A stretch of DNA of 49,148 bases, from the NCBI GenBank assembly GCA_030426145.1, contig JAUHZF010000021.1, positions 1 through 49,148 of the forward strand. The letters run 5' to 3'. A model generated the notes under the pieces. That model did no database searches, was not told where the DNA came from, and saw nothing but the letters and a program-made list of their open reading frames with translations. This DNA comes from Polyangia bacterium. Its GTDB lineage: Bacteria; Myxococcota_A; Polyangia; Polyangiales; Polyangiaceae. Position 1 is the first letter of the stretch, and each line of letters begins with the position of its first letter. Made by a program: the position numbers and the translations under genes. Shown here piece by piece: positions 25,609 through 33,994 of this stretch.

Positions 25609-25908
25609 CTACGGTCCGGGGCGTCGGGTCACGTCGACGATCATCTGGAAGACCCGCTCGGCCGCGTGGCGGCGCTCAGGGTGTGGCGTGTCGACGTCGA
25701 GGCGTATCGCGACCCGGCCGCTACGTTCGACCACGAGCACCTCGTGCCCTTTCCATCGCAGGCGCGTCAGACCGGGCATGCGGTCGGGCAGTCGCTCTGC
25801 GCCTCGCGATACGAAGCGCTCGGACCAATCGTCGACCGGGCAGCCTTCGGGGAGGTATGTCTCCCAGTTGAGGAGCTTGAGGCAGTTGACGACCCGACGC
25901 AGCTCCAT
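25609..25908 (-). CDS. Small hypothetical protein
   Basis: 99 residues, MELRRVVNCLKLLNWETYLP..., soluble, with a basic C terminus. I recognise no family. The reason to accept it is position: its ATG overlaps the upstream stop in a TGATG and its stop lies 1 bp before the PAP2 start, so it is an integral gene of the operon. Probably an adaptor or partner of the V4R-like protein (inference). Confidence 0.7.
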   Translation of the reverse strand: MELRRVVNCLKLLNWETYLPEGCPVDDWSERFVSRGAERLPDRMPGLTRLRWKGHEVLVVERSGRVAIRLDVDTPHPERRHAAERVFQMIVDVTRRPGP

Positions 25909-27173
25909 CAGCCCGTCTTCGTGACCACGATCTCGGTGACGTCGTCTCCGCGTGCCTGGTCCTTGACGACCTCGGTGTCCCACCCGAGCCCCGCGCCCCG
26001 GAAGAGGCTGTCGTAGAAGTTCTGGTCGAGGCTCGGCTTCGAGCTCCACCGCACCCGGTGGGCGAGCACGGCGAAAGCCAACGCGGCCCCTTCGGTCACG
26101 TAGCAGCGCGGCCGATCGGCGACGCCATAGCGGTTGATGTAGAACGGCGCCTCGTAGTTGGTCGTGGTACGCAGCACCAAGCGCTTGCCGACCTCGAACT
26201 CGGGTACGAGCCAATGGCCAAACCCGAGACTGCGCGCGATGGCGAGGTTGAAGGCGGTGATCGCCTCCGGGTCGTCCGGCAAGGGGCCGACCAGCGACTC
26301 CCACTCCGGCGAGAGCAAGATGTTGCCGAAGGTGTTGAAGACGCAAACGTGGCCGGCCTCGCGGAACAGCTTCTGACCCGAGCCCGCGACGGCTGGGCTG
26401 GTGCGCTCGAGCTCGTGCATCGCTTCGAAGATGGTGGCGTTGTAGTAGTTGGAGAGGTGGGCCGTCACGAAGACGTTGAAGGCTTGCACGAGCCCACGCT
26501 CGTCGCCGGCGACGCCACCGAGGAACTGGAGCAAACCCTGCACGATGGGCTCGATCTGGTCCTCCCAGAGCCCCTTCTGTGCCGGCGATGACCGCATGGT
26601 GCTCTTCTGGAGGACTTCGGCCGGTCGCGGGGCCTCTCCACGGCTGAGCTCGATCTCGCATTGGGGATCGCGCAGGGCGAGGCACTGCTTCTCGACCGCC
26701 ATGAGCTCACCCGAATGCAGTCGGTGCGCCAGCTCAATCGCCGCGATCCCGAAGCCCGCGGTGACCGCGTCGACGGGGTCGAAGCGCTTGACCTTCTGGC
26801 CGTACTTCTCGCGCCAGCAGAGCCCGTAGTGCAGATGACTCCCCGTGATGCGCCCTTGGCCATCGGGGTCGGCTTCGATGGCGGTCTTGCCGTGACCCAT
26901 GGCCGCGAAGAGCGACTGAGCGAGATCGATTCTCTCCGCTGGTGTCTGCGCCCGCGCCGCGGTGAAGCAGTCGTGCAGCAGCTGTCGAAAGGCGTCGCGC
27001 GCCGCAGCAGTGCGGACCTGCGCTCCCCGCTCTTCGCCGAGGACGTCGTCGATCGTCTGATCGTGGAAGAGGTTGTAGTGGTGGCAGTGGTAGACGTAGG
27101 GCGTCTCGCCGAAGAACGAGAGGCCACGCTGGTCGTCGTGCGTGCGAATGGCGGCGATGGCGTCCGGATCCAT
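25908..27173 (-). CDS. Duplicated V4R-like (4-vinyl reductase domain) protein
   Basis: 421 residues, soluble. The first half contains 'YVYHCHHYNLFHDQTIDDVL' and ends in 'AVTAGFGIAAIELAHRL...VEKQCLALRDPQCEIELS', which resembles the V4R signature (a Gly-rich helix, then x-x-C-x-A-x-x-D-P-x-C). The second half repeats the plan: 'FVTAHLSNYYNATIFEAMHEL', a MGHGK/LGFGH-like turn and a closing 'AALAFAVLAHRV', but lacks the Cys pair. V4R domains bind small, often hydrophobic ligands and are structurally related to Bet3/TRAPP subunits. The assignment is from pattern only. It sits between roadblock genes and a small unknown, with start 7 bp after the roadblock stop. Confidence 0.55.
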   Translation of the reverse strand: MDPDAIAAIRTHDDQRGLSFFGETPYVYHCHHYNLFHDQTIDDVLGEERGAQVRTAAARDAFRQLLHDCFTAARAQTPAERIDLAQSLFAAMGHGKTAIEADPDGQGRITGSHLHYGLCWREKYGQKVKRFDPVDAVTAGFGIAAIELAHRLHSGELMAVEKQCLALRDPQCEIELSRGEAPRPAEVLQKSTMRSSPAQKGLWEDQIEPIVQGLLQFLGGVAGDERGLVQAFNVFVTAHLSNYYNATIFEAMHELERTSPAVAGSGQKLFREAGHVCVFNTFGNILLSPEWESLVGPLPDDPEAITAFNLAIARSLGFGHWLVPEFEVGKRLVLRTTTNYEAPFYINRYGVADRPRCYVTEGAALAFAVLAHRVRWSSKPSLDQNFYDSLFRGAGLGWDTEVVKDQARGDDVTEIVVTKTG

Positions 27174-27180
27174 GGTGTCC

Positions 27181-27759
27181 TCAGAGGTTGATCTGGTTCA
27201 GGCCCAGGATGCGGCGGGCGGCGGCTTCGATCTTGTCGATGTCGGCGTCCTGGAGGTTCTCGGCAGCATCGAGTTGCTCGGTGGTGAGGCCCGTCCGTAC
27301 GCTGATGCGGAGAATCGCGGCGTGAGGATCCGGCGCGTAGCGACGGACGAACTCGACGAGACGTACGCCTCGGGGACGCTCTTCGGCCTCGATCTTTGGA
27401 AGCTGCTCGAGGATGCGCTCCACCATTCGTTTGAGGTGGAGGCGAACCATGCCCAATGGGGCGTCGCGGTCGAAGATGCTTCCGCAGACGAAGTGCTCGT
27501 TGATCTCTTGCAGCACGACGAGGGTGTCCGCCGATTCGATGGTGACCAGCATGTCGCTCGACCAAGACCCGAGCGCCTTGAGGCCCTCGCGGTTGGAGCG
27601 CACGAGGTCACCGAAGTAGCTCGCGACGTCCGATACGTCGAGGTCGCTCTCGCCGCGCTGCCAGGCGTCGTACAACAGACAGTCGGGCATGGCGGTGATG
27701 AAAATCGCCTTGAGCGACGCCACGCCAACGACGGCCTGCTCCAGCACCGAACGACTCAT
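27181..27759 (-). CDS. Roadblock/LC7-like protein (second copy)
   Basis: 192 residues. The N-terminal ~110 residues ('GVASLKAIFITAMPDCLLYDAW', 'GLKALGSWSSDMLVTIESADTLVVLQEINEHFVCGSIFDRDAPLGMVRLHLKRM') have the alternating strand-helix pattern of a roadblock/LC7 (longin-like) domain. The C-terminal ~70 residues are helical and unassigned. Roadblock proteins such as MglB regulate small Ras-like GTPases, but no GTPase gene is seen here. The start overlaps the stop of the upstream roadblock gene (27756-27759). Confidence 0.65.
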   Translation of the reverse strand: MSRSVLEQAVVGVASLKAIFITAMPDCLLYDAWQRGESDLDVSDVASYFGDLVRSNREGLKALGSWSSDMLVTIESADTLVVLQEINEHFVCGSIFDRDAPLGMVRLHLKRMVERILEQLPKIEAEERPRGVRLVEFVRRYAPDPHAAILRISVRTGLTTEQLDAAENLQDADIDKIEAAARRILGLNQINL

Positions 27760-28352
27760 TTCGAATCCTCCTTCACGAATGTGTGGCGCAGTGCGGTGGC
27801 CACGACCTTGAGCTGCGCCTCGCTCGGTTTCTCTGCGCCGACGAGGCCAAGAGCGAGGCGTCCGAAGTCGGTGGGTTCGATGACGCAGGTCAGCAGCTGC
27901 GTTTCACTCAGGGCGAGGCATATGGATCCTTCGCGCTCGTTGAGCATGCGCTCGACTTCGTCCACCGCGCGGACCAAGGCGGCGGCGAGGGCGAGGTGCT
28001 CGAGCGTTGCGTCGCGCTGCACGAGGGCGAGACCGTTATCGTCGGCGACGAAGCAAGCATCGATTCCCAGGCGGCGTGTCAGCCAATCGATGAGGGCCGA
28101 GGCGCGAGTCTCCACCGTGCCTTGTGGAGGCATGTAGGGGACCAGGGTGCGGCGCTCGTTGACGCTTGGTTCGGGGCCGGCTTCGGCGGGAGCCGCAGCG
28201 GCCGGCGCCTCGAGCGACGGTGTTCGGGCAGGGCGGGGGAGGGGCGCAGCGGGCGCAGGCGGGAACAGCGGCGACGCCGTTTGGCGCCCCCTCGCTTGTC
28301 CCAGCATGGCCTGAAAACGTCCGCGATCAATCCACGAGATGGATGGGCTCAT
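27756..28352 (-). CDS. Roadblock/LC7-domain protein (first copy)
   Basis: 198 residues. A disordered Pro/Ala-rich N terminus (about 20-75) precedes a roadblock/LC7 domain: 'SALIDWLTRRLGIDACFVADDNGLALVQRDATLEHLALAAALVRAVDEVERML' is a typical start, followed by 'ICLALSETQLLTCVIEPTDFGRLALGLV'. It overlaps the upstream ParA-like gene by 26 bp and the downstream roadblock gene by 4 bp. The probable role is a scaffold or regulator that links the ATPase to a partner. Confidence 0.78.
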   Translation of the reverse strand: MSPSISWIDRGRFQAMLGQARGRQTASPLFPPAPAAPLPRPARTPSLEAPAAAAPAEAGPEPSVNERRTLVPYMPPQGTVETRASALIDWLTRRLGIDACFVADDNGLALVQRDATLEHLALAAALVRAVDEVERMLNEREGSICLALSETQLLTCVIEPTDFGRLALGLVGAEKPSEAQLKVVATALRHTFVKEDSK

Positions 28353-29133
28353 CGTCCTCTTCGGCCGGCAAAATGCCTAGTTTGGGCTCGATCTCCTGGG
28401 CGAGATGGTCGAAGACGGCCGCCGCGGGGGGCGGACGTCGGCGCATGAGACCAACAGGAACCCCCTTCGCACTCGCCTCGGCGAAGACGCGGTCGTAGGG
28501 GATGTGGGTGTCGGTCACGAGGTCTTCGGGGAGCAGCGCCCAGGCTTCTTGGGCCACGTTGGCGGCGAGCGCCTCTCGGAATCGGGTCATCGTCAACACC
28601 ACGCCGATGAGCTCGATCGGCGCGCCTTCTGCCCGCAACGAGCCCACGGTGGCGACCAGTTGTGGCAAGGCGCGCAGCGCCAAGGGGTCGGTCTGCAGGG
28701 GCGACAGCACGTGGGTCGAACCTTCGAGACCTTCGCGGGTGAGACCGCCACATCCGGCGGGGGTGTCGACCACAACGAGATCGTATTCGGCATCGAGGTG
28801 ACCGAGGAGCCGAAGGAGGCGACCGTCGCTCTCGACGTCACGGGTCCATGGCGCGAGGTCGCCCATGTCGGGCTGCCCGAAGGTGAGGAGCGAGAGCTCA
28901 CGGCGTCGAGTCTGGATGATGTGGCCGAAGGCGTCGCGGCCGTCTCGCAGCGTCTCGTAAAGCCCGGGGGCGTCTTTGGGTCGGCCCGCGAGGGAAAGAC
29001 CGATCGACCCCTGGGGATCGAGGTCGACGAGCAGCGTTCGGTGGCCTCGGCCAGAGAGCGCGAAGGCTAGGTTGAGAGCGATGGTGGTCTTGCCGACCCC
29101 GCCCTTGGGACTCGCGATCGCGAGCACGGTCAT
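28327..29133 (-). CDS. ParA/MinD-family ATPase
   Basis: 268 residues. It starts with MTVLAIASPKGGVGKTT, the deviant Walker A motif with the signature lysine (K10) of ParA/MinD proteins, followed by 'LLVDLDPQGSIGLSL' (A') and 'YDLVVVDTPAGCGGLT' (Walker B region). There is no N-terminal DNA-binding helix and no obvious C-terminal amphipathic helix; the C terminus is acidic. No parB or parS is nearby, so it is likely an orphan used for protein positioning rather than chromosome segregation. The start overlaps the PATAN gene stop by 4 bp. Confidence 0.92.
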   Translation of the reverse strand: MTVLAIASPKGGVGKTTIALNLAFALSGRGHRTLLVDLDPQGSIGLSLAGRPKDAPGLYETLRDGRDAFGHIIQTRRRELSLLTFGQPDMGDLAPWTRDVESDGRLLRLLGHLDAEYDLVVVDTPAGCGGLTREGLEGSTHVLSPLQTDPLALRALPQLVATVGSLRAEGAPIELIGVVLTMTRFREALAANVAQEAWALLPEDLVTDTHIPYDRVFAEASAKGVPVGLMRRRPPPAAAVFDHLAQEIEPKLGILPAEEDDEPIHLVD

Positions 29134-29876
29134 CGTTTGCTCCTCATGGACTCGAGGCGTTTCAGGTTGGCGGCGACCCGAGGATCACCTGGTCGTAGGT
29201 CGTTGCAGCGAAGGAAGAGGGCATTGGCTTCGTCGAGGTCGCGGATGAGGTAGGCGCGCACGGCGGCCGCGAAGGTCTCGTCGAAGAGGTCGGCGGGCGG
29301 AGCATCGTCGCCCACCTCCGTGGTCGAGCGCTCCGTCACCGGTTGGGCGGTGGGCGTCGTATCCGGCGTTGGCGTCTCTGGGGGGGCAGGGGAGGCGCTG
29401 CCTCGCTCGGCGCGGACTTCGTCGGCGCGGCTCACGATGTCGGCGTTCTGTCCGAGAGGGAGCTGCAGCACGTTGTCGAGGCCGTCTTCGGCCGCGTCCT
29501 CAGCCCCGCCGTGGTCCGTTTCACGCTGCGCTTCGTCCTGGCGCCGGGCGGCCTCGAGGATGAGCTCCTGCCAGCCGCGCGACACCATGGCCCGCCTCGA
29601 GCGCTCGGGGTCGAAGCGATAGACCATGAAGCGTCCGCCCGCTTCGAAGAGGCCGAAGAAGGCCTCCTCGCCGAGCAGATCGCCGAAGCGACACTCGGTG
29701 ACTTCGCCGTGCTCGACGTAGACCCGACCGCGCTGATTGTCGGTGGTGATGACCTCGATGCGCACGCTGCGACGCCCGCTCGCGAAGAGCTGAACGAGCT
29801 CGGGCAGCTCGACTTCGTCGAGGCGTCCGGTCATCAGGGGCGGAGCCTCGCTCGCCGATTGTGGTCGTTTCGCCAC
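29130..29876 (-). CDS. PATAN (DUF4388)-domain protein with TPR-like C terminus
   Basis: 248 residues from GTG 29876, which has a GGGGGAG run nine bases upstream; the frame is also open to GTG 29918. Residues about 20-105 match the PATAN/DUF4388 pattern: 'LMTGRLDEVELPELVQLFASGRRSVRIEV', 'GRVYVEHGEVTECRFGDLLGEEAFFGLFEAGGRFMV'. An acidic, Pro/Thr-rich linker follows, and the C-terminal ~50 residues ('AAAVRAYLIRDLDEANALFLRCNDLRPGDPRVAANLKRLE') form a TPR-like helical pair. PATAN proteins occur in bacterial signalling and pilus or gliding control. First gene of the seven-gene operon. Confidence 0.85.
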   Translation of the reverse strand: MAKRPQSASEAPPLMTGRLDEVELPELVQLFASGRRSVRIEVITTDNQRGRVYVEHGEVTECRFGDLLGEEAFFGLFEAGGRFMVYRFDPERSRRAMVSRGWQELILEAARRQDEAQRETDHGGAEDAAEDGLDNVLQLPLGQNADIVSRADEVRAERGSASPAPPETPTPDTTPTAQPVTERSTTEVGDDAPPADLFDETFAAAVRAYLIRDLDEANALFLRCNDLRPGDPRVAANLKRLESMRSKR

Positions 29877-29981
29877 GGTTTCAGACTCCCCCCCCGTCGG
29901 AGTTGAAGAGACGTTCACTCAACTCTCGCACGACGCGTCGAGCCCTGTAAACGACGGAACCCGCAGCACTTTCGCCATTCA

Positions 29982-30010
29982 CCCCAAATGGGGGATGCCC
30001 CCTCCGGAGG
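29982..30010 (-). promoter_or_regulatory. Overlapping alternative hairpins in the leader of the PATAN operon
   Basis: Between the L,D-transpeptidase stop (30038) and the PATAN operon start. A G-run at 29990-29994 can pair either with CCCC at 29982-29985 or with the C-run at 29998-30002, and the perfect palindrome CCTCCGGAGG lies at 30001-30010. On the minus strand this makes mutually exclusive stem-loops about 100 nt before the first start, consistent with a terminator for the upstream gene or an attenuator-like leader. Confidence 0.4.
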
Positions 30011-30037
30011 AGATGTAGTCGCAGGTGTGGGGTCGGG

Positions 30038-30811
30038 CTACGGAAGGATGAGGACGCGGGTTCGGGGCACGCCGCCGCGGCATCCCGGTAAGTGAAAGGC
30101 GTAGGCCGCCTCGATGGCTTCGTTGTCGATGGCGACGCACCCGAGCGTCCAGTCGACGCGCCCTCCGCCGCCGTGGATCTGGAGCAGGCTGCCCAAGTTG
30201 GTGGTCTGCGGGGGCAGCTTGCACCAAGCGTTCGCGCGCACGATGGCCGCGTGCTGGCGCTTGCTGATCTGGCCCTCACCCAGGCCGCGGTCGGCGTCGG
30301 CGACGTTGGGGTAGCTCAGCTGTAGCGATCGGTGGAAGCCGGAGATGTACTTGCTCGTGATGTAGTACTCGCCCTCCGGGGTTCGCCCGTCGCCCTCGTG
30401 GTGTTTGTCGCCGAGCGGGTCGAAGCCGAGTCCCGCCTCGTAGCGGGCTGCGAGCTTGTCCCCGCAGCGGAGGTCGAGGCGCCGCGCGGCCTTGTGAACG
30501 ACGATCCGGCGGGCCTCGTCGCACTGCGTCAGCAGCTTCGGGTGGAGGGGCTCGTCCGGAAGAACGGGGCGGGCATCAGCGGCTTCTCCCTCGTCGTCCA
30601 CGTCGCCCTCGGAAGGCGCCGCCACCTTCACCCCGAGCTCGCTCACCGGCGGCGCTGCCGCCTTCGCGGGGACGACGAGGCGTTCGAGGTTCGATGCCTC
30701 CAGAGACGATCGGGTGGGCCCAGTGGTGGATTCAGTGGCGGGCTCAGTGGTGGTCTTGGGGGGGCCCGCACAGGCGGGCAGCAGCAGGAGCAGGGCGAGC
30801 AGACGGGGCAT
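30038..30811 (-). CDS. L,D-transpeptidase (YkuD) lipoprotein
   Basis: 257 residues. A very short lipoprotein signal (RLLALLLLLPAC) and a Thr/Ser linker precede a YkuD domain in the C-terminal half: 'VVHKAARRLDLRC', 'DGRTPEGEYYIT' and the active-site 'IHGGGGRVDWTLGCVAIDN' with the catalytic Cys after Gly and the paired HG upstream. The enzyme would form or edit 3-3 peptidoglycan cross-links, or attach proteins to the wall, from the periplasmic side of a membrane. Single gene, 69 bp after the photolyase gene end on the same strand. Confidence 0.92.
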   Translation of the reverse strand: MPRLLALLLLLPACAGPPKTTTEPATESTTGPTRSSLEASNLERLVVPAKAAAPPVSELGVKVAAPSEGDVDDEGEAADARPVLPDEPLHPKLLTQCDEARRIVVHKAARRLDLRCGDKLAARYEAGLGFDPLGDKHHEGDGRTPEGEYYITSKYISGFHRSLQLSYPNVADADRGLGEGQISKRQHAAIVRANAWCKLPPQTTNLGSLLQIHGGGGRVDWTLGCVAIDNEAIEAAYAFHLPGCRGGVPRTRVLILP

Positions 30812-30880
30812 GGCGAGAGGTTCGTCGTGGCGTGGACCTCTAGTGTGACGGCTGAGACACCGTCGGGTTCTTGCCCTCGC

Positions 30881-32374
30881 TCAGCCGGTGCCGAAGAGGT
30901 CGCCCTGGCGCGCCTGCCCGTAGGTCTGCAGGTATCCTCCGAGCTTCAGCTTTCGGCGGGTGCTGTCGCTCGTCATGTACCGCAGCTTGCCGAAGATCGG
31001 GCGCTCTGGGCCCCAGGCTCGGTCGTATCGCCCGAGGACCCAGAAGATGCCCGAGTACGAGTTGGGGTTGCGACCGTCGAGCGCGTACTTGTTGTTGAGC
31101 TCGATCATCACGTCGAGCGCATCCTGGGGCGTGGCCGACCACTCGTAGATCTTCTTGCCCCAGAGCATGCGGAGGTAGTTGTGCATGCGCCCCGTGAGCA
31201 CGAGCTCGCGTTGGGCCGCGTTCCAGATCTCGTCGTGGGTCTCCGCGCGCTCGAAGGCGGCGAGGTCGTAGATGTGGGGCCGGTCGTCACCCGCGTGCTC
31301 CGACATGGTGCGTTGCGCCCACTCGGGCAGCGATGCGAACTGGTCGTAGTCGTCGCGGTGGCTGCACATGTTGTAGCCGAGCTCCCGCCACGTGATGAGC
31401 TCGTCGAGGAAGCTCTCGGCCGTAGCGCTCATGTTCCACCAACCTTCGCGGTTCCCGCGGGCTGTGGTCGAGAGCTTGTCCGGTGACCAGTCCTCGTGTC
31501 GCGCGATGGTCCAAAAGACCTCGTGGGCAGAGACGTGGCCCCAGTGGAGGTAGGGGGAGAGGCCGCTTGCCGCGTCTTCGTCCGGGTGGTTTCGCCCCTC
31601 GCCGTAGGCAGCCAGGCGGCTGTCCACGAAGCCGGCGAGCACGTCGTAGCCCGCCTTCTGACCGCCACGCATCTCGACCGTGTGCACGTCGTGGTCGATG
31701 GGCAGCGCGGCCAATGCCTCTGGTGCGCCCTTCAGGAGGGCCGCCGACGCGGCGGGCCAACGCTCGGCGATGACCGCGGGTATGGCATCGAGGGACGGGA
31801 GGCCGTGCTCTTTCAGGGGGTCGGCCAGGGGCCGGTCGTTGAGGTGCTCGGGCAGGCTCTTCTGCAGGTGGCGCCGCAGGTCGACGGCGCGCGCGAAGAC
31901 CTTCTCCGTCGCTCGCAGGGGGTAGAGGCCGTTGCTGTCCACCGCCTCCATGCGCACCCCGACCTTCTGAGCCGCGGCGTGCTGCATGCGGGGCAGAAAG
32001 AAGGACGGGAAGTCGTCGGTGACCACCACGCATGCCTTCTCCGCCAGGGCTTCGAGCAGGCCCTTCCCAGCGCCCTCGGTGGGCTCCACGTAGGGGTGGT
32101 AGGCGATGCCGGTGCCGCGGAAGGCGGCGCGGTTGTCGGCCATGCCGTCGATGGCGAAACGGTGGAAGCGGTCGCTCGCCCAGCGATAACCCACTCGGAG
32201 CGCTTCCAGGACCACGAGCGGTCGATCGAACTGTCGGGCCAGCTCGATGGCGCGGTCGAGGCTGTGGTTGAAGCGGGTCCTTCGAAACGAGGTCATCCAG
32301 TAGACGACGTGCTCTCCGTCGGGGCGGACGTCATCGTCGTTGAGGGCGCGAAGCCGAATGTCGGGAACGGTCAC
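30881..32374 (-). CDS. phr: Class II CPD photolyase
   Basis: 497 residues. The C-terminal FAD domain carries class II-specific blocks: 'LSPYLHWGHVSAHEVFW', 'SFLDELITWRELGYNMC', 'AAQRELVLTGRMHNYLRMLWGKKIYEW' and 'NKYALDGRNPNSYSGIFWVLGRYDRAW', ending with 'RYMTSDSTRRKL'. The N-terminal Rossmann domain begins 'EHVVYWMTSFRRTRFNHSLDRAIELA'. It repairs cyclobutane pyrimidine dimers using blue light. The start is GTG 32374 in a GTGA overlap with the HAMP-like gene, so it is read in the potassium-uptake operon, an unusual place for a DNA-repair gene. Confidence 0.95.
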   Translation of the reverse strand: MTVPDIRLRALNDDDVRPDGEHVVYWMTSFRRTRFNHSLDRAIELARQFDRPLVVLEALRVGYRWASDRFHRFAIDGMADNRAAFRGTGIAYHPYVEPTEGAGKGLLEALAEKACVVVTDDFPSFFLPRMQHAAAQKVGVRMEAVDSNGLYPLRATEKVFARAVDLRRHLQKSLPEHLNDRPLADPLKEHGLPSLDAIPAVIAERWPAASAALLKGAPEALAALPIDHDVHTVEMRGGQKAGYDVLAGFVDSRLAAYGEGRNHPDEDAASGLSPYLHWGHVSAHEVFWTIARHEDWSPDKLSTTARGNREGWWNMSATAESFLDELITWRELGYNMCSHRDDYDQFASLPEWAQRTMSEHAGDDRPHIYDLAAFERAETHDEIWNAAQRELVLTGRMHNYLRMLWGKKIYEWSATPQDALDVMIELNNKYALDGRNPNSYSGIFWVLGRYDRAWGPERPIFGKLRYMTSDSTRRKLKLGGYLQTYGQARQGDLFGTG

Positions 32375-33312
32375 GCCTCGGACCTTAACGACTTCGTCGG
32401 TGCCGCCAATCCGTCGTCTGTGAGCGTGACGATTCGTCGGTCGCCCACAGCGCGAACCCGAGCTCCTTTGCCATCCTCGGCCGACCGAAGCCGAGGCATG
32501 AGCTCGTCGTCCTCGGCGATCTGGTCCATCAGCTCACGGCTGGCGGCGATGAGCTTTCCTTCATCCGTGAGCACGGCGCTCGGGCCGTGCAAGTCTTCGA
32601 GCAGCGCGAGCAAGACTCCGCGGTCGGCGGTGACGTCGAGGTGTTTGGCGTCGGGGTCGGGCGCACGGTGCTCGTCGTGCTCGTCGAGGAGCCGATTGAA
32701 GGCCCGCATGATCTGGCCCAGCTCACCGGCAGCCGCGACGTTGGGGCGGCAGCGGCGCAAGGCGTGGCCCTCGCCGAGCTCGTCGACCACCTCGTGGAGC
32801 TCTTCGAGGGGCCCGAGCACCTGTGCGTCCAAGCGTCGACGGGCCACCACCCCGAAGGCGAGTGTGAAGAGGGTCAGAATGACGACCGTCCACGCTCCCG
32901 CCGACCCGAGCTGCTGGGCGCGGCGGTCACTCGTTTCGAGGTCGCGGCGGTTGATCTCCGCCAAGCGCCGAAGCTGCGAGGAGACGACGGCGACGGCCTC
33001 GTCGTCTCCGCCGAGCGCCTTGTCGAGGTGGATGCCGATGAGGTCGATGACCGGTCGTTCCTCCTCGTTCGTGACGTTCTTCGCCGCCCGATCGAAGGCG
33101 GCATGTGCGCGCTCGTCGCGATTGTCGACGAGAGGGTCGCTGAGCACGGAGAGGACCTCCTCGATGGCCTCGAGCGACCGAACGTTGTCCTCGATGATGA
33201 GCTCGATGGCCGGCCGCATACGCCCGAGCAAGGCGACCGCCGTGAAGGCCGTTGCGAGGTGCACGGCCAGCAGCACGACGAAGCCGAGGCGGAGGCTGCG
33301 GGTCAGCTGCAT
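32371..33312 (-). CDS. HAMP-like membrane sensor without kinase
   Basis: 313 residues. One N-terminal membrane helix (about 9-30), a helical extracytoplasmic domain of about 110 residues, a second helix ('GAWTVVILTLFTLAFGVVARR') and a HAMP-like segment ('LGPLEELHEVVDELGEGHALRR...GELGQIMRAFNRLLDEH'). The last ~90 residues ('GPSAVLTDEGKLIAASRELMDQIAEDDELMPRL') look like a reduced PAS-type fold. There is no kinase, MCP or cyclase output domain. Placed 4 bp after ktrA, it may modulate the transporter by direct contact (inference). Confidence 0.75.
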   Translation of the reverse strand: MQLTRSLRLGFVVLLAVHLATAFTAVALLGRMRPAIELIIEDNVRSLEAIEEVLSVLSDPLVDNRDERAHAAFDRAAKNVTNEEERPVIDLIGIHLDKALGGDDEAVAVVSSQLRRLAEINRRDLETSDRRAQQLGSAGAWTVVILTLFTLAFGVVARRRLDAQVLGPLEELHEVVDELGEGHALRRCRPNVAAAGELGQIMRAFNRLLDEHDEHRAPDPDAKHLDVTADRGVLLALLEDLHGPSAVLTDEGKLIAASRELMDQIAEDDELMPRLRSAEDGKGARVRAVGDRRIVTLTDDGLAAPTKSLRSEA

Positions 33313-33316
33313 CGCG

Positions 33317-33979
33317 TCAGCCCACCTTCTTGAGCATGGTCGACACGGCCTTGGAGGGCGCGACCAGGACGAGCACGTCGCCCGCGGTGAAGGCCTCCTT
33401 GGGGTCGGGGATCACGTCCGCGTCGCGATCCTCGTGACGGACGGCGACCACGGTCACGCCGTAGTTCTTGGGCAGGGCGAGGTCGATGAGGGTTCGCCCG
33501 ATGAAGCTCTCGGGCACCTCGAGCTCCGTGACGGTGAGGCCGCCGCCGAGCGGCAGCTCGGCCTTCACGCCTTCGTGGAGCAAGAGGTTGGCGAAGCGCT
33601 CGCCGAAGGCGCGCTCCGGGTTGACCACGACATCGGCGCCGACCAACCGGAGGATGCGCTCGTGGAGGTCATCGTTGGTACGGGCCACGAGCCGTCTCGC
33701 GCCCATCTGCTTGAGGAGGGCGGTGGCGATGATCGAAGCCTCGGTGGCCTCATCGCCGATGGCGCAGACGCAGGCGTCGCGTCGACTCGGGGCCGTCTGT
33801 GCGAGCTTCTCCTCGTCGGTGGCGTCGAAGCAAAGGGCTTCGTCGGCGAAGGCGGCGGCTTGCCGAACACGGCCTTCGTCGCGGTCGATGGCCAGGACCT
33901 CCACCCCGCGCGCGGTGAGCGCGCGCGAGAGTGACATGCCGAATTGGCCGAGGCCGATCACCATCACCTGTTTCTTCAT
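33317..33979 (-). CDS. ktrA: Potassium-uptake regulatory subunit KtrA/TrkA
   Basis: 220 residues from ATG 33979 (GTG 33982 is directly adjacent). It has an RCK_N Rossmann domain with 'QVMVIGLGQFGMSLSRALTARGVEVLAIDRDEGRV' (dinucleotide motif GxGxFG and the acidic ribose-binding residue) and an RCK_C domain (about 135-220, 'LTVTELEVPESFIGRTLIDLALPKNYGVTVVAVRHE'). KtrA forms an octameric nucleotide-gated ring on the KtrB channel dimer. It is 15 bp downstream of the channel gene. Confidence 0.95.
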   Translation of the reverse strand: MKKQVMVIGLGQFGMSLSRALTARGVEVLAIDRDEGRVRQAAAFADEALCFDATDEEKLAQTAPSRRDACVCAIGDEATEASIIATALLKQMGARRLVARTNDDLHERILRLVGADVVVNPERAFGERFANLLLHEGVKAELPLGGGLTVTELEVPESFIGRTLIDLALPKNYGVTVVAVRHEDRDADVIPDPKEAFTAGDVLVLVAPSKAVSTMLKKVG

Positions 33980-33994
33980 CACTGCTCTCGTGCA

